From CBDBBY01 sp965205055 (GTDB lineage: Bacteria; Pseudomonadota; Alphaproteobacteria; Rhodobacterales; Rhodobacteraceae): 64,000 nucleotides of DNA. The notes under the pieces are model-generated. The model was not told the DNA's origin. It was given only the letters and a program-made list of their open reading frames with translations, and did not search any database. Location: the NCBI GenBank assembly GCA_965205055.1, contig OZ242030.1, forward strand, positions 930,001 through 994,000. Direction: 5' to 3'. Each line of letters begins with the position of its first letter. Position 1 is the first letter of the stretch. Shown here in pieces: positions 53,855 through 62,321 of the stretch. The position numbers were made by a program, and so were the translations under genes.

Positions 53855-54280
53855 TTGGCAAATTTTGATCAAGGCAATTTGGATCCCTTGGGACTGCGCA
53901 CAAGACGCAAAGTTCTTGGAAACTCGCATGTTGATCGAGCAATCGAGGCTACAAACGAGTTTGACGCCGCATTTCAGCAGCTGATTACCGAGGCCGCTTG
54001 GGGGCAAGTTTGGTCGCGTCCAAACCTTACGCATCGAGATCGATCTCTGGTTACGATCGCATTGTTGGCAGCTCTCGGACATGACGAGGAAGTGGAAATG
54101 CATCTTCGGGCCACGTCGAGGACCGGGGCAAGCAAAGAAGAAGTCGTGGAGACGCTGCTGCACGTGGCCATTTATGCCGGGGTCCCTGCGGCCAATCGAG
54201 CATTTCGAATCGCAAAGAAGGTGTTCGGCGAATTGCAGGCGCAAGCTCCCGAAATGATGAATGATTCCGACAATGGCTAG
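53855..54280 (+). CDS. pcaC: 4-carboxymuconolactone decarboxylase
   Basis: 141 residues from a TTG at 53855, which has GAGGA six bases upstream and puts the family's RRKVLGNSHVDRAI motif near residue 15. A TTG at 53801 would add 18 residues. Conserved parts: AFQQLITEAAWGQVWSRP, SLVTIALLAALGHDEEVEMH and GASKEEVVETLLHVAIYAG. The decarboxylase converts 4-carboxymuconolactone to 3-oxoadipate enol-lactone. It heads the pcaC-H-G-I-J-B run; pcaH begins 6 bp after its stop. Confidence 0.92.
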   Translation: MANFDQGNLDPLGLRTRRKVLGNSHVDRAIEATNEFDAAFQQLITEAAWGQVWSRPNLTHRDRSLVTIALLAALGHDEEVEMHLRATSRTGASKEEVVETLLHVAIYAGVPAANRAFRIAKKVFGELQAQAPEMMNDSDNG

Positions 54281-54286
54281 AAGACG

Positions 54287-54991
54287 ATGACGTTCTTTCA
54301 ACGAAAATTGGAGAGGCAGCCTCCCGCCTTTGCTCCGAGGTACAAAAGCAGCGTCGCCCGTTCGCCTGGAAGGGCTTTGGTTTCGATCGGGAACTCGCCG
54401 GGCGAATTGACCGGACCTTCATTCAGTCGGGAGATTCTTGGCCCGAAGGACAACGACCTTATCACGAACTTTGCGAGCTCCAGCCAAAGTGCTATCGGCG
54501 AACGGATCATCGTTCATGGCCGGGTTATGGACGAGAACGGAAAAGGCGTTTCCGGCGTACTTGTCGAAGTTTGGCAGGCCAACGCAGGAGGACGATACAG
54601 GCATGCAGTCGATACGTATTTGGCGCCGCTGGATCCGAACTTCGGGGGCTGCGGACGGACCATTTCGGACGAGGACGGCGGTTATGAATTCAGAACGATC
54701 AAGCCGGGTCCCTACCCTTGGCCGAACGGAATAAATGACTGGAGACCTTCGCACATCCACTTTTCCGTATTCGGCCATGGTTTCGCGCAGCGCATGATCA
54801 CCCAGATGTATTTCGAGGGCGACCCGCTTATCCCTTTGTGCCCGATAGTGAACACAATCCCGGACAAGGAGGCGATCAGCCAGCTTGTGGCAGCGTTCGA
54901 TTGGCCTTCGACAATTCCGATGGACTCCCGAGCGTACAAGTTCGACATCATCCTGCGCGGCAAGCGCCGCACTTTCTTCGAAAACTTCTGA
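54287..54991 (+). CDS. pcaH: Protocatechuate 3,4-dioxygenase beta subunit
   Basis: 234 residues from the ATG at 54287. Iron ligands are Tyr in GGRYRHAVD and in PGPYPWPNG, and His in RPSHIHFSVFGHGF. The segment VLVEVWQANAGGRY is diagnostic of the intradiol dioxygenase beta chain. With PcaG it cleaves protocatechuate to 3-carboxy-cis,cis-muconate. The order is pcaC-pcaH-pcaG, with tight spacing. Confidence 0.96.
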   Translation: MTFFQRKLERQPPAFAPRYKSSVARSPGRALVSIGNSPGELTGPSFSREILGPKDNDLITNFASSSQSAIGERIIVHGRVMDENGKGVSGVLVEVWQANAGGRYRHAVDTYLAPLDPNFGGCGRTISDEDGGYEFRTIKPGPYPWPNGINDWRPSHIHFSVFGHGFAQRMITQMYFEGDPLIPLCPIVNTIPDKEAISQLVAAFDWPSTIPMDSRAYKFDIILRGKRRTFFENF

Positions 54992-55005
54992 TCTTTGGTG
55001 CAACG

Positions 55006-55623
55006 ATGGTTCAGAGATTGAATTACCTCGACGAATCCGCATCCCAAACCGCAGGTCCGTACGTGCATATCGGCTGCGCTCCGAATTCTTGCGGGTTGAC
55101 GGGAATGTACGGCGGGCGTGATCTGGGCGGCACGATGACGGATGAGCATACCAAAGGAGAAAGGCTGACGGTGCTCGGCCGGATATTCGACGGGACAGGA
55201 ACGCCGTTGCGGGATGCTCTTGTGGAGATTTGGCAGGCGGATCACGCCGGATTGTTCAACAGCCCTAATGAAACCCGCGGCGAAGCGGATACTCATTTCA
55301 CTTGCTGGGGAAGACAAGCAGTCGACACGGACACTGGCGAATTCAAGTTCGAGACGATAAGGCCGGGCCAGGTGCCGTATTTGGACGGACGCATGCAGGC
55401 GCCGCACATTCACTTCTGGATTGCAGCGCGCGGAATAAATCTGGGGTTGCATACGAGGATGTATTTCAGCGACGAGCCGGAGGCGAACAAGTCGGATCCC
55501 GTGTTGAGCAGGATAGAACACAAATCGAGAATTGCCACGCTGATCGCAGAAGTCGAGAATGGATCCTGCAAGTTCAATATTCATCTCCAAGGCAGCTTTG
55601 AGACGATTTTCTTTGATATTTAA
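55006..55623 (+). CDS. pcaG: Protocatechuate 3,4-dioxygenase alpha subunit
   Basis: 205 residues from the ATG at 55006 (MVQRLNYLDESASQTAGPY). SQTAGPYVHIG, LVEIWQADHAGLFNSP and APHIHFWIAARGINLGLHTR identify the alpha chain, which lacks iron ligands but shares the fold. It follows pcaH by 14 bp and precedes a CoA-transferase by 9 bp. Subunit order HG is the usual one. Confidence 0.95.
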   Translation: MVQRLNYLDESASQTAGPYVHIGCAPNSCGLTGMYGGRDLGGTMTDEHTKGERLTVLGRIFDGTGTPLRDALVEIWQADHAGLFNSPNETRGEADTHFTCWGRQAVDTDTGEFKFETIRPGQVPYLDGRMQAPHIHFWIAARGINLGLHTRMYFSDEPEANKSDPVLSRIEHKSRIATLIAEVENGSCKFNIHLQGSFETIFFDI

Positions 55624-55632
55624 GGCAGTTGC

Positions 55633-56487
55633 ATGACAAAGTTCACAACACTCGACAAAGCTGTCGTCGAACACATTCGCCCCGGCGACACTGCTGCGTT
55701 CGAAGGATTCACTCACCTTATTCCACACGCTGCCGCACACGCGGTCATACGGGCAGGCATTGACGATCTGACTCTTGTCAGAATGACGCCCGACATAATC
55801 TACGACCAGTTGATCGGCGTAGGCTTGGTCCGCAAGCTAATCTTTTCGTACGCGGGAAACCCGGGTGTTGGGCTGCTTAGGCGATTTCGGGACGCGATGG
55901 AGCGACAATGGCCCAAGCCGCTGGAGCTTGAAGAACACTCCCACGCGGCAATTGCGAATGCATATGCAGCAGGCGCTTCCGGAATGCCTTTCGCGGCATT
56001 CCGAGGGTATCGCGGATCGGGATTGCAGGCCGTCAATCCGAACATTCGGAGCATAGAATGCCCGTTTACCGGTGAAACAATATCCGCTGTCCCTGCTATT
56101 GCGCCTGATGTCACATTCATTCATGCGCAGAAGGCGGATAGAAAGGGAAACGTCCTTGTCGACGGCATACTGGGCGTTCAAAAGGAAGCCGTGCTGGCGG
56201 CTGACCGCGCCGTCGTTACGGTAGAGGAGATTGTCGACGATCTTTCCGCCCATCCGAACGCCTGCGTCCTACCGTCCTGGACGATCGCCGCTATAGCTGT
56301 CGTTCCCGGCGGAGCTCATCCATCTTACGCCAGAGGATACTACGTCAGAGACAATGCCGCATATTTGGAGTGGGACAAGGTGGCTGCCGACCGGCAACGA
56401 TTTCAGGACTGGATCCAAGAAAACGTCATGGCATCAAAGCCGGAGGACTTTGAAAATCGTGTAGCGCATTTGCGGAGCACAGCATGA
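55633..56487 (+). CDS. pcaI: 3-oxoadipate CoA-transferase subunit A (CatI/glutaconate-CoA-transferase type)
   Basis: 284 residues from the ATG at 55633. Glutaconate-CoA-transferase-like alpha fold: GDTAAFEGFTHLIPHAAAHA, KLIFSYAGNPGVGLLRRF, GASGMPFAAFRGYRGSGL, and VTFIHAQKADRKGNVLVDG. Length matches the CatI/GctA branch (about 280) rather than the shorter classical PcaI (about 230). It transfers CoA from succinyl-CoA to 3-oxoadipate. The stop overlaps the start of the next subunit by 4 bases. Confidence 0.85.
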   Translation: MTKFTTLDKAVVEHIRPGDTAAFEGFTHLIPHAAAHAVIRAGIDDLTLVRMTPDIIYDQLIGVGLVRKLIFSYAGNPGVGLLRRFRDAMERQWPKPLELEEHSHAAIANAYAAGASGMPFAAFRGYRGSGLQAVNPNIRSIECPFTGETISAVPAIAPDVTFIHAQKADRKGNVLVDGILGVQKEAVLAADRAVVTVEEIVDDLSAHPNACVLPSWTIAAIAVVPGGAHPSYARGYYVRDNAAYLEWDKVAADRQRFQDWIQENVMASKPEDFENRVAHLRSTA

Positions 56488-57266
56488 CGACCCAAAAATA
56501 CACGCCGGATGAGATGATGATCGTCGCCGCTGCGCGCTCGTTGCGAAATGACGACGTATGCTTTGTAGGCATTGGCGCCCCATCCGCCGCATGCAATCTT
56601 GCCAGGCTGACTACGGCGCCTGACATTACTTTGATTTACGAATCCGGAACGATCGGCACGGCCCCGAATGTTCTGCCGCTATCGATCGGCGACGGCGAAC
56701 TCTGCGATACCTCGCTGACGACCGTGCCTGTGACGGAGATGTTTCGCTATTGGCTGCAAGGCGGCCGAATTACGGTCGGTTTTCTCGGCGCCGCGCAGCT
56801 CGACAGGTTCGGCAACATCAACACTACTGTGATCGGCCAATACGAGAATCCTAAGGTGCGCTTACCCGGTGGCGGCGGAGCGCCCGAAATTGCCACCTCA
56901 TGCAAAAAGGTCTTCATCGTGATGAAACAATCCCGCCGAGGATTCGTCGACAAGATAGATTTCTTTACGTCTTTCGGCTTCGGGTCGGGCCATGAGGACA
57001 GGAGCGAACTTGGGATCGAAACCGAAGGCCCTTCCCTGCTTGTCACTGATTTGGCTGTTTGGAAACCTGACGAGTCAACCAAAGAACTGAAGGTTGTTTC
57101 GCTCCACCCCGGCGTCACGCGAGAGCAGATACAAGAAACGGTCGGATGGTCAGTCAGTTTCGCATCTGACGCCTCGATCACCGCGGAGCCTTCCAAAGAT
57201 GAGCTTGAGACGCTTCGGGACCTGCGGGCGCGCACGGCTGCCGCCCACTCCGGCAACGACGCGTGA
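56484..57266 (+). CDS. pcaJ: 3-oxoadipate CoA-transferase subunit B (CatJ type)
   Basis: 260 residues from the ATG at 56484. The catalytic Glu lies in TLIYESGTIGTAPNVLPLSI. VTEMFRYWLQGGRITVGFLG, RFGNINTTVIG and KVRLPGGGGAPEIATSCKK complete the beta-subunit signature of the CatJ/GctB group. Overlap with the A subunit guarantees joint translation. Pathway position is supported by the pca neighbours; a glutaconate role is possible in principle but less likely. Confidence 0.85.
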   Translation: MTTQKYTPDEMMIVAAARSLRNDDVCFVGIGAPSAACNLARLTTAPDITLIYESGTIGTAPNVLPLSIGDGELCDTSLTTVPVTEMFRYWLQGGRITVGFLGAAQLDRFGNINTTVIGQYENPKVRLPGGGGAPEIATSCKKVFIVMKQSRRGFVDKIDFFTSFGFGSGHEDRSELGIETEGPSLLVTDLAVWKPDESTKELKVVSLHPGVTREQIQETVGWSVSFASDASITAEPSKDELETLRDLRARTAAAHSGNDA

Positions 57267-57609
57267 GCACTCGATTTGCGATGCTTCCACCGAACTTGTA
57301 CGCAAATTGGCAGATTATGAAGGTAATTGTCGGATTATTGATCGGACACTTGGTCCGCAGCGACCGCCGGGATGGAATTGAAGCCAATCTCATGCCTGTT
57401 TCTTCAAGCAAAAACGAATTTGCTGCTTGTACGGTAAAGAGCAGCCGTTTAGCTTGGGCCGCTGGATTTCGGCGCTTGGCTTGTTCGCCGACAATGCGGA
57501 GCGAAACAAAGGTTCGGCCGTGTCACGCCGAAAGCAACGCTCGCGCGCCAACACAAGGATACGAGCGAAAGCCGGCCAAACTTCGAGATTGCGCAGGAAT
57601 TAGATTGAG
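57267..57609. other. Spacer before pcaB, no gene recognised
   Basis: 343 bp, the only long gap in the pca run. Short open frames on either strand (57263-57628 plus, 57178-57411 minus) have no family resemblance. It may be a site where a gene such as pcaD or pcaF was lost, but I see no remnant of one. Confidence 0.4.
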
Positions 57610-58680
57610 ATGTTCGTCTACCCGATAAGCGGCTCGCCACTTGCGAGCTTGTTAGGCGACCCTGATTTGGAACGGTTGTTTGCGTCCGACGCGATGTTGG
57701 AACGAATGATCAAATTTGAAGCGGCCCTGACTCGCGCCCTTGGCTGCGTCGGAATCGTTTCTCAGGATTGCGTGTCCAAAACTATGGAAATTCTGGATAA
57801 TTTTCATGTGGATGTTCAGCGGATCAATGCAGCCACCACCCGCGACGGCGTTCCGGTTCCCGAACTGGTGCGGCAGCTTCGCGCGGCGGTCGGTTCGCCG
57901 CACGATAAAGATCTCCATATCTGCGCTACAAGTCAGGACTTGGTGGACTCGGCATTGGCGATGGCATTGCGCGATGTCAATTCGATGCTTGCCGGTCGAC
58001 TTCGCGCTTTAACTGGAACTTTTGGATCCCTTGAGCACAAATTCGGCCAAAATGCGTTGATGGGTCGAACCAGAATGCAGGACGCTTTGCCTATAAAGGC
58101 TGGAGACAGAATCAACGGATGGCTTCGGGCTCTCGATCGGACGGCAGACCAGTTTCCGAGCGTACGAAAGTCGGTCGAAGTTCTGCAATTCGGAGGCCCT
58201 GTCGGAGACCGAAGGAACTTGGGCAAAAACTCCAAGATCGTCGCCGAGCAAGTCGCCGAGGAACTGGGATTGAATGAAATCGGTTTCGCATGGCATGCCG
58301 ACCGGAGCCGACTTGCGGAATACGCCGCATGGTGCTCGTCGCTTACGGGATCGCTCGGCAAAGTCGGTCAGGACGTCGCTCTAATGTCGCAAATGGGAGA
58401 AGTGCGGTTTGAAGGAGCAGGCACGTCATCGGCGATGCCGCACAAGAGCAACCCGATTCGCGCCGAAGCTTTGATAACCCTTTCCCGTTACAATTCCGTT
58501 CTTGTGTCCGGCATGTTTCACGGCGTCATGCACGAACAGGAAAGATCGGGGTCCGCCTGGGCGCTTGAGTGGCTGGTCCTACCGCAGATTTGCGTGACCG
58601 CAGGCGCTTCGTTGAACTCTGCAGCGGCTATGGCCCGATCCATTAGCCGAATTTCGGACGAGTCCATGACCGGTCCCTGA
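57610..58680 (+). CDS. pcaB: 3-carboxy-cis,cis-muconate cycloisomerase
   Basis: 356 residues. Fumarase/aspartase superfamily member: FASDAMLERMIKFEAALTRA at the N terminus, HICATSQDLVDSALAMALRD (TSQD), MGRTRMQDALPI, and the signature GTSSAMPHKSNPIRAEAL. This combination identifies PcaB, which lactonises 3-carboxymuconate. The C terminus is shorter than in many PcaB proteins (often about 450, sometimes about 350 in alphaproteobacteria). It closes the pca group. Confidence 0.93.
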   Translation: MFVYPISGSPLASLLGDPDLERLFASDAMLERMIKFEAALTRALGCVGIVSQDCVSKTMEILDNFHVDVQRINAATTRDGVPVPELVRQLRAAVGSPHDKDLHICATSQDLVDSALAMALRDVNSMLAGRLRALTGTFGSLEHKFGQNALMGRTRMQDALPIKAGDRINGWLRALDRTADQFPSVRKSVEVLQFGGPVGDRRNLGKNSKIVAEQVAEELGLNEIGFAWHADRSRLAEYAAWCSSLTGSLGKVGQDVALMSQMGEVRFEGAGTSSAMPHKSNPIRAEALITLSRYNSVLVSGMFHGVMHEQERSGSAWALEWLVLPQICVTAGASLNSAAAMARSISRISDESMTGP

Positions 58681-58786
58681 ATCTCATCGCCGAGCGTGTG
58701 CTTGCGGAGCACCTTTTTTGCCCGAGAAACGTGCCGAAATTCCAGCAAGCGACCGAAATGGCTTCGCAGTTTAAATTCATGATATG

Positions 58787-58862
<76 letters not shown>

Positions 58863-58917
58863 GAGTGCTTTCTCCTTGTATGAATTCTTGCATTTTGTCA
58901 AATTCTTTCGGTGCGAT

Positions 58918-59084
58918 GGGGCACCCCATAACTTTAGGTCAGGCAGCTACGATGCGGCAATCCCTCCAATTGATGATTTCGGGCTTGCGGTTGTTTGCGA
59001 AGCAGCGTTCGACGGAGAGCAGGGTGCTGGCTTCGGCTTTCGACCGGCGGCATCGCGTCCGTCCAAAAAATATGGGACGCACCC
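58918..59084 (-). mobile_element. Second MITE-like ISKra4 derivative (167 bp)
   Basis: On the minus strand the element starts with gggtgcgtcccatattttttgg, close to the left repeat of the full IS, jumps within about 15 bases to the transposase tail (RSKAEASTLLSVERCFANN, NWRDCRIVAA-stop), and ends with acctaaagttatggggtgcccc, a right-end-like repeat. Everything between left end and tail is deleted. The region would need a transposase supplied in trans. It separates tRNA-Ala from the restriction-modification genes. Confidence 0.65.
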
Positions 59085-59127
59085 AATTGCTTGCGTTAAA
59101 TCGACAATGTAGGAAAGTGTCTTAAGA

Positions 59128-60267
59128 ATGAAGACCTTTTACGAATTTTTCGCGGGAGGCGGCATGGTGCGGGCCGGACTTGGGCCGGAGTGGTCATGCC
59201 TTTTTGCCAACGACATCGACCCCAAAAAAGTAGCAATTTACGTCGCAAATTGGGGTGAAGAACCATTGCTGGCCGGAGATGTCGCGGAACTCACAACAGC
59301 GGATCTACCGGGCATTGCCGATCTGGCGTGGGCGTCCTTCCCTTGCCAGGATCTTTCCTTGGCGGGCAATGGCGCTGGTCTCGGCGGCAGACAGTCCGGA
59401 ACCTTCTGGCCGTTCTGGCGGCTGCTGGTTGCTCTTGCGAAAGAAGGCAGAGCACCCGCTGCTGTGATTTTGGAAAACGTATGCGGCACGCTGACCTCGC
59501 ACGGAGGTGCCGATTTCACGGCGCTTTCCGAAGCGCTCGTCAGTGCGGGATATCAATTTGGGGCTTTGGTGATCGACGCTGTGCGTTTTCTGCCGCAGTC
59601 CCGCCCGCGATTGTTCGTAATTGCGATTCGGGCGGGCCGCCCGGTCCCACCCAATCTCTTGCTGGCTGAACCGGGTGCGGCGTGGCATACGCGCGCGCTG
59701 TTGCGTGCGCATGATCGGTTGCCTGCAGCTGAAAGGGCTTGCTGGCTTTGGTGGCACTTGCCGGTCCCTGCAGCCCGCAACACGGAGTTGGCAAATCTGA
59801 TCGAGGTTGGGCCGACATGCGTCGAGTGGAATACATCCGCCGAGACTGCCCGGCTGCTCGGCATGATGAGTCGCGTCAATCTCGAGAAGGTAAAGAAGGC
59901 GCGCGAGGCAAAACGCCTTATGATAGGCACGATTTATAAGCGCACCCGCAAGAACGAGGACGGCGGAAGTACGCAGCGGGCAGAGGTCCGTTTCGATGGC
60001 GTCGCCGGATGCCTGCGCACCCCGATGGGAGGTTCGAGTCGGCAAACAATCCTCGTCGTAGAGGGCAACAATATCAGATCGCGTTTATTGTCGCCGAGGG
60101 AAGCGGCGAGATTGATGGGGATGCCGGACGACTACCAGCTGCCTGATAACTACAACGCAGCTTATCATTTGGCGGGAGACGGAGTGGCGGTGCCTGTGGT
60201 TGGACATATTGCAAAGCACATACTTGAACCTCTGCTCGAAACTCCATTGAAAGCCGCGGCCGCTTAA
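59128..60267 (+). CDS. DNA cytosine-5 methyltransferase
   Basis: 379 residues from the ATG at 59128. Motif I FYEFFAGGGMVRAGLG, motif IV ASFPCQDLSLAGNG (PCQ with the catalytic Cys), motif VI VILENVCG, motif VIII QSRPRLFVIAIRAG, and a C-terminal motif near LSPREAARLMGMPDDYQLP and GDGVAVPVVGHIAKHIL are present. It methylates cytosine in a target sequence that cannot be read from the protein. It lies 5 bp upstream of a DUF4928 gene on the same strand, a pairing usual for restriction-modification systems. Confidence 0.93.
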   Translation: MKTFYEFFAGGGMVRAGLGPEWSCLFANDIDPKKVAIYVANWGEEPLLAGDVAELTTADLPGIADLAWASFPCQDLSLAGNGAGLGGRQSGTFWPFWRLLVALAKEGRAPAAVILENVCGTLTSHGGADFTALSEALVSAGYQFGALVIDAVRFLPQSRPRLFVIAIRAGRPVPPNLLLAEPGAAWHTRALLRAHDRLPAAERACWLWWHLPVPAARNTELANLIEVGPTCVEWNTSAETARLLGMMSRVNLEKVKKAREAKRLMIGTIYKRTRKNEDGGSTQRAEVRFDGVAGCLRTPMGGSSRQTILVVEGNNIRSRLLSPREAARLMGMPDDYQLPDNYNAAYHLAGDGVAVPVVGHIAKHILEPLLETPLKAAAA

Positions 60268-60271
60268 GCCC

Positions 60272-61233
60272 ATGCCAAATAATCTCGAAGAAAAGCTAGA
60301 CGAATTCGCGGCTGAACACAATTTCAAAGGCAAGGGACCGGGACCGCTTTGCGTTGCGCTCGTCGTTACAGAACACGCACGGCGACGGGGATTGCCCCTA
60401 GACCCCAATGATCTGATGACGTCGAGTGGTGGACAGGTGCTCGGCCTGAGTAAATCTTCTGTTCAGTCCATCCTGAAACGTCACGACATCGACAAGGTGC
60501 TTGCCCAAGAAGGAGGCCGTACAAGTCGCGGCAGCATCAAAAACATGCGCGCCTATGTTGGATTTCTGAATGAATTTCACGACCAGAGAGCAAATACTCC
60601 GCAGCAGCAGGGTACGACAGATATCGCAATAATTGAGAAATACTGGATTGACCGCGTGCAGGACTTTTTTTCCGGCAAGCCGTTCAGAGTTCGGTTGGAC
60701 TCGGCTCACGGCTTGCGACGCCTTGTGCGCAATCTTTTGGATCAGGCAAAAGGTCGGCAGGATAAATCGACTGGAACAAATTATGCGGGCGCAGTGATGC
60801 AACACCTGGTAGGCGCGAAGTTCAATTGCGTGTTCAAATCCGGAACAGTCGAGCACAACAGTTTTTCAACGGCCGACGCACAGGCCGGCGGCCAGGCGAT
60901 TTCTTGCTCGGTGACGTTGCAGTCCACGTAACTACAGCCCCTGGAGAATCGGTGCTTGAACGTTGCAGGACGAATTTGGACGGGGGCTTCAAGCCTGTTT
61001 TGATCACGGTGCCGGAACGAGTGGCGACGGCGGAGGGCTTGGCTGCCGACAAGGGTTTGGGCGATAGAATCGACATTTTCGAGATTGAGCAGTTTATCGC
61101 ACTCAATTTGTACGAACTGGGACGGTTTCGCGCGGAGGGAAGGCGAGAGTCCGTCGAAGATTTAGTATGTCATTACAACTGGATCATCAAAAACGTTGAA
61201 ACCGATCCGAGCCTAATGATCGAAATGATATGA
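60272..61233 (+). pseudogene. DUF4928 protein (putative restriction partner), frameshifted
   Basis: The first frame reads MPNNLEEKLDEFAAEHNFKG through GTVEHNSFSTADAQAG. At about 60883-60893 (ggccggcggcc) it leaves the conserved sequence and stops at 60931. The next frame continues RPGDFLLGDVAVHVTTAPGE, then DGGFKPVLITVPERVATAEG to the stop at 61231-61233. Joined, it is a full-length DUF4928 protein, a family found beside cytosine methyltransferases and presumed to be the endonuclease partner. The change is equivalent to loss of one base. If real, only the methyltransferase of this system is active. Confidence 0.75.
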
Positions 61234-61668
61234 ATGAAAGCGCTGCCGGAATTCGCGCACGGCCATGAGCCGGAATATGCGCTTGGAATCGTCACTCGGC
61301 GCTTGACCGGCTGAGCGGGAAGCCTTCGCTGCCTGTGTCGCAGGGGAATTCCGGTTATTCTTGTCGGGCGTCAATTGCGCAAGGCAGGACCATATCTGTG
61401 ACCATCGATTCAACCTTTTGGCTAGGTCTTTCGTACAGGTTTCTGCTAATTCTGATCCATGCTGTATCTCTCGCAACTGATAAAGGACTCAACTGCAGTG
61501 TTTCAGGGTGCCGCAAGATGAACGACCCAAACGCAAGCCTACGCATGAACGACGGCGGAAGCGTTCCCCAAACTAAATCCTTTGTAGAACGATGCGACCC
61601 GTCACTTCAGGGAATCGATAAATCCCGTGCGCACATTAGTCTTCAGCACCAACCAGGAATCGGCATTG
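61234..61668. other. Unassigned stretch between two defence modules
   Basis: 435 bp between the DUF4928 remnant and the end of the DUF4276 remnant, which converge here. Frames at 61213-61476 (minus) and 61335-61844 (plus) are open but have no recognisable domain, and the latter overlaps the DUF4276 gene antisense. I find no transposase similarity. Confidence 0.4.
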
Positions 61669-62321
61669 TCACTCCCCGCCTTGGAACGCCGTCGGACCGG
61701 TTCGGACCGCAAGCGACAGTTGTTCCAAGCGTGTCAGCCACGCCCCAAAACGTGGACATTCCCCGCGGATCTTCGCCAAGCCTGTTTCTTGAGCAACAGA
61801 CAAGCCATCGACAACTTTATCGTATCTCCGAATTCTACGCATAATGCACTTGCTCGGCGCGGTTTCGTATCCATCGTTGATGTCTTCGGGAGAAGTAAAA
61901 TTTTTGCGGATTTTTGCGAGTGCCGTTATATCCCTCTTGTCCACGTCTGCAATCACCTGAAACGCGGACGTGTCGGAAAACAACAGACCCTCAAACTCGT
62001 ATTTTGAACATAAGGAAACACTTTTCCCATGCCAAGATTCTTCCTATTTATTTCCTGACTAAGGTGTTCCTCCAGTTCTTCTACCGACCGTTCTCCCCTA
62101 TTTCGAAAGCCATAGAAATCGACCAGCGAAGTTACCGCGTCAAAATTCCAGCTAAATTTGGCCATCTCCGGTGCGAGTCTTTCAACGCTGACATTGCCGC
62201 CGCGGCCCGAAATGAACATTGCGGTCGCATAGACCCCCAACGAGGACAGATGATCCACGAGAAGCTTGTTTACGAAGTCTTCTTCCGTCGTACCCTCTAC
62301 GAAAATTGCAAGCCGGGTCAC
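61669..62321 (-). pseudogene. DUF4276 protein, broken by one frameshift
   Basis: The GTG at 62321 overlaps the TGA of the ATPase (GTGA) and starts VTRLAIFVEGTTEEDFVNKL, the DUF4276 N terminus. The frame continues to VFPYVQ, where the A-run at 62002-62005 (T on the plus strand) makes it run out as NTSLRVCCF. Losing one base there and switching frame restores KYEFEGLLFSDTSAFQVIAD and the family's C terminus YDKVVDGLSVAQETGLAKIR, ending at 61669. One lost base separates the two parts. The coupled start mirrors the other ATPase-DUF4276 pair at 2961-4781. Confidence 0.75.
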
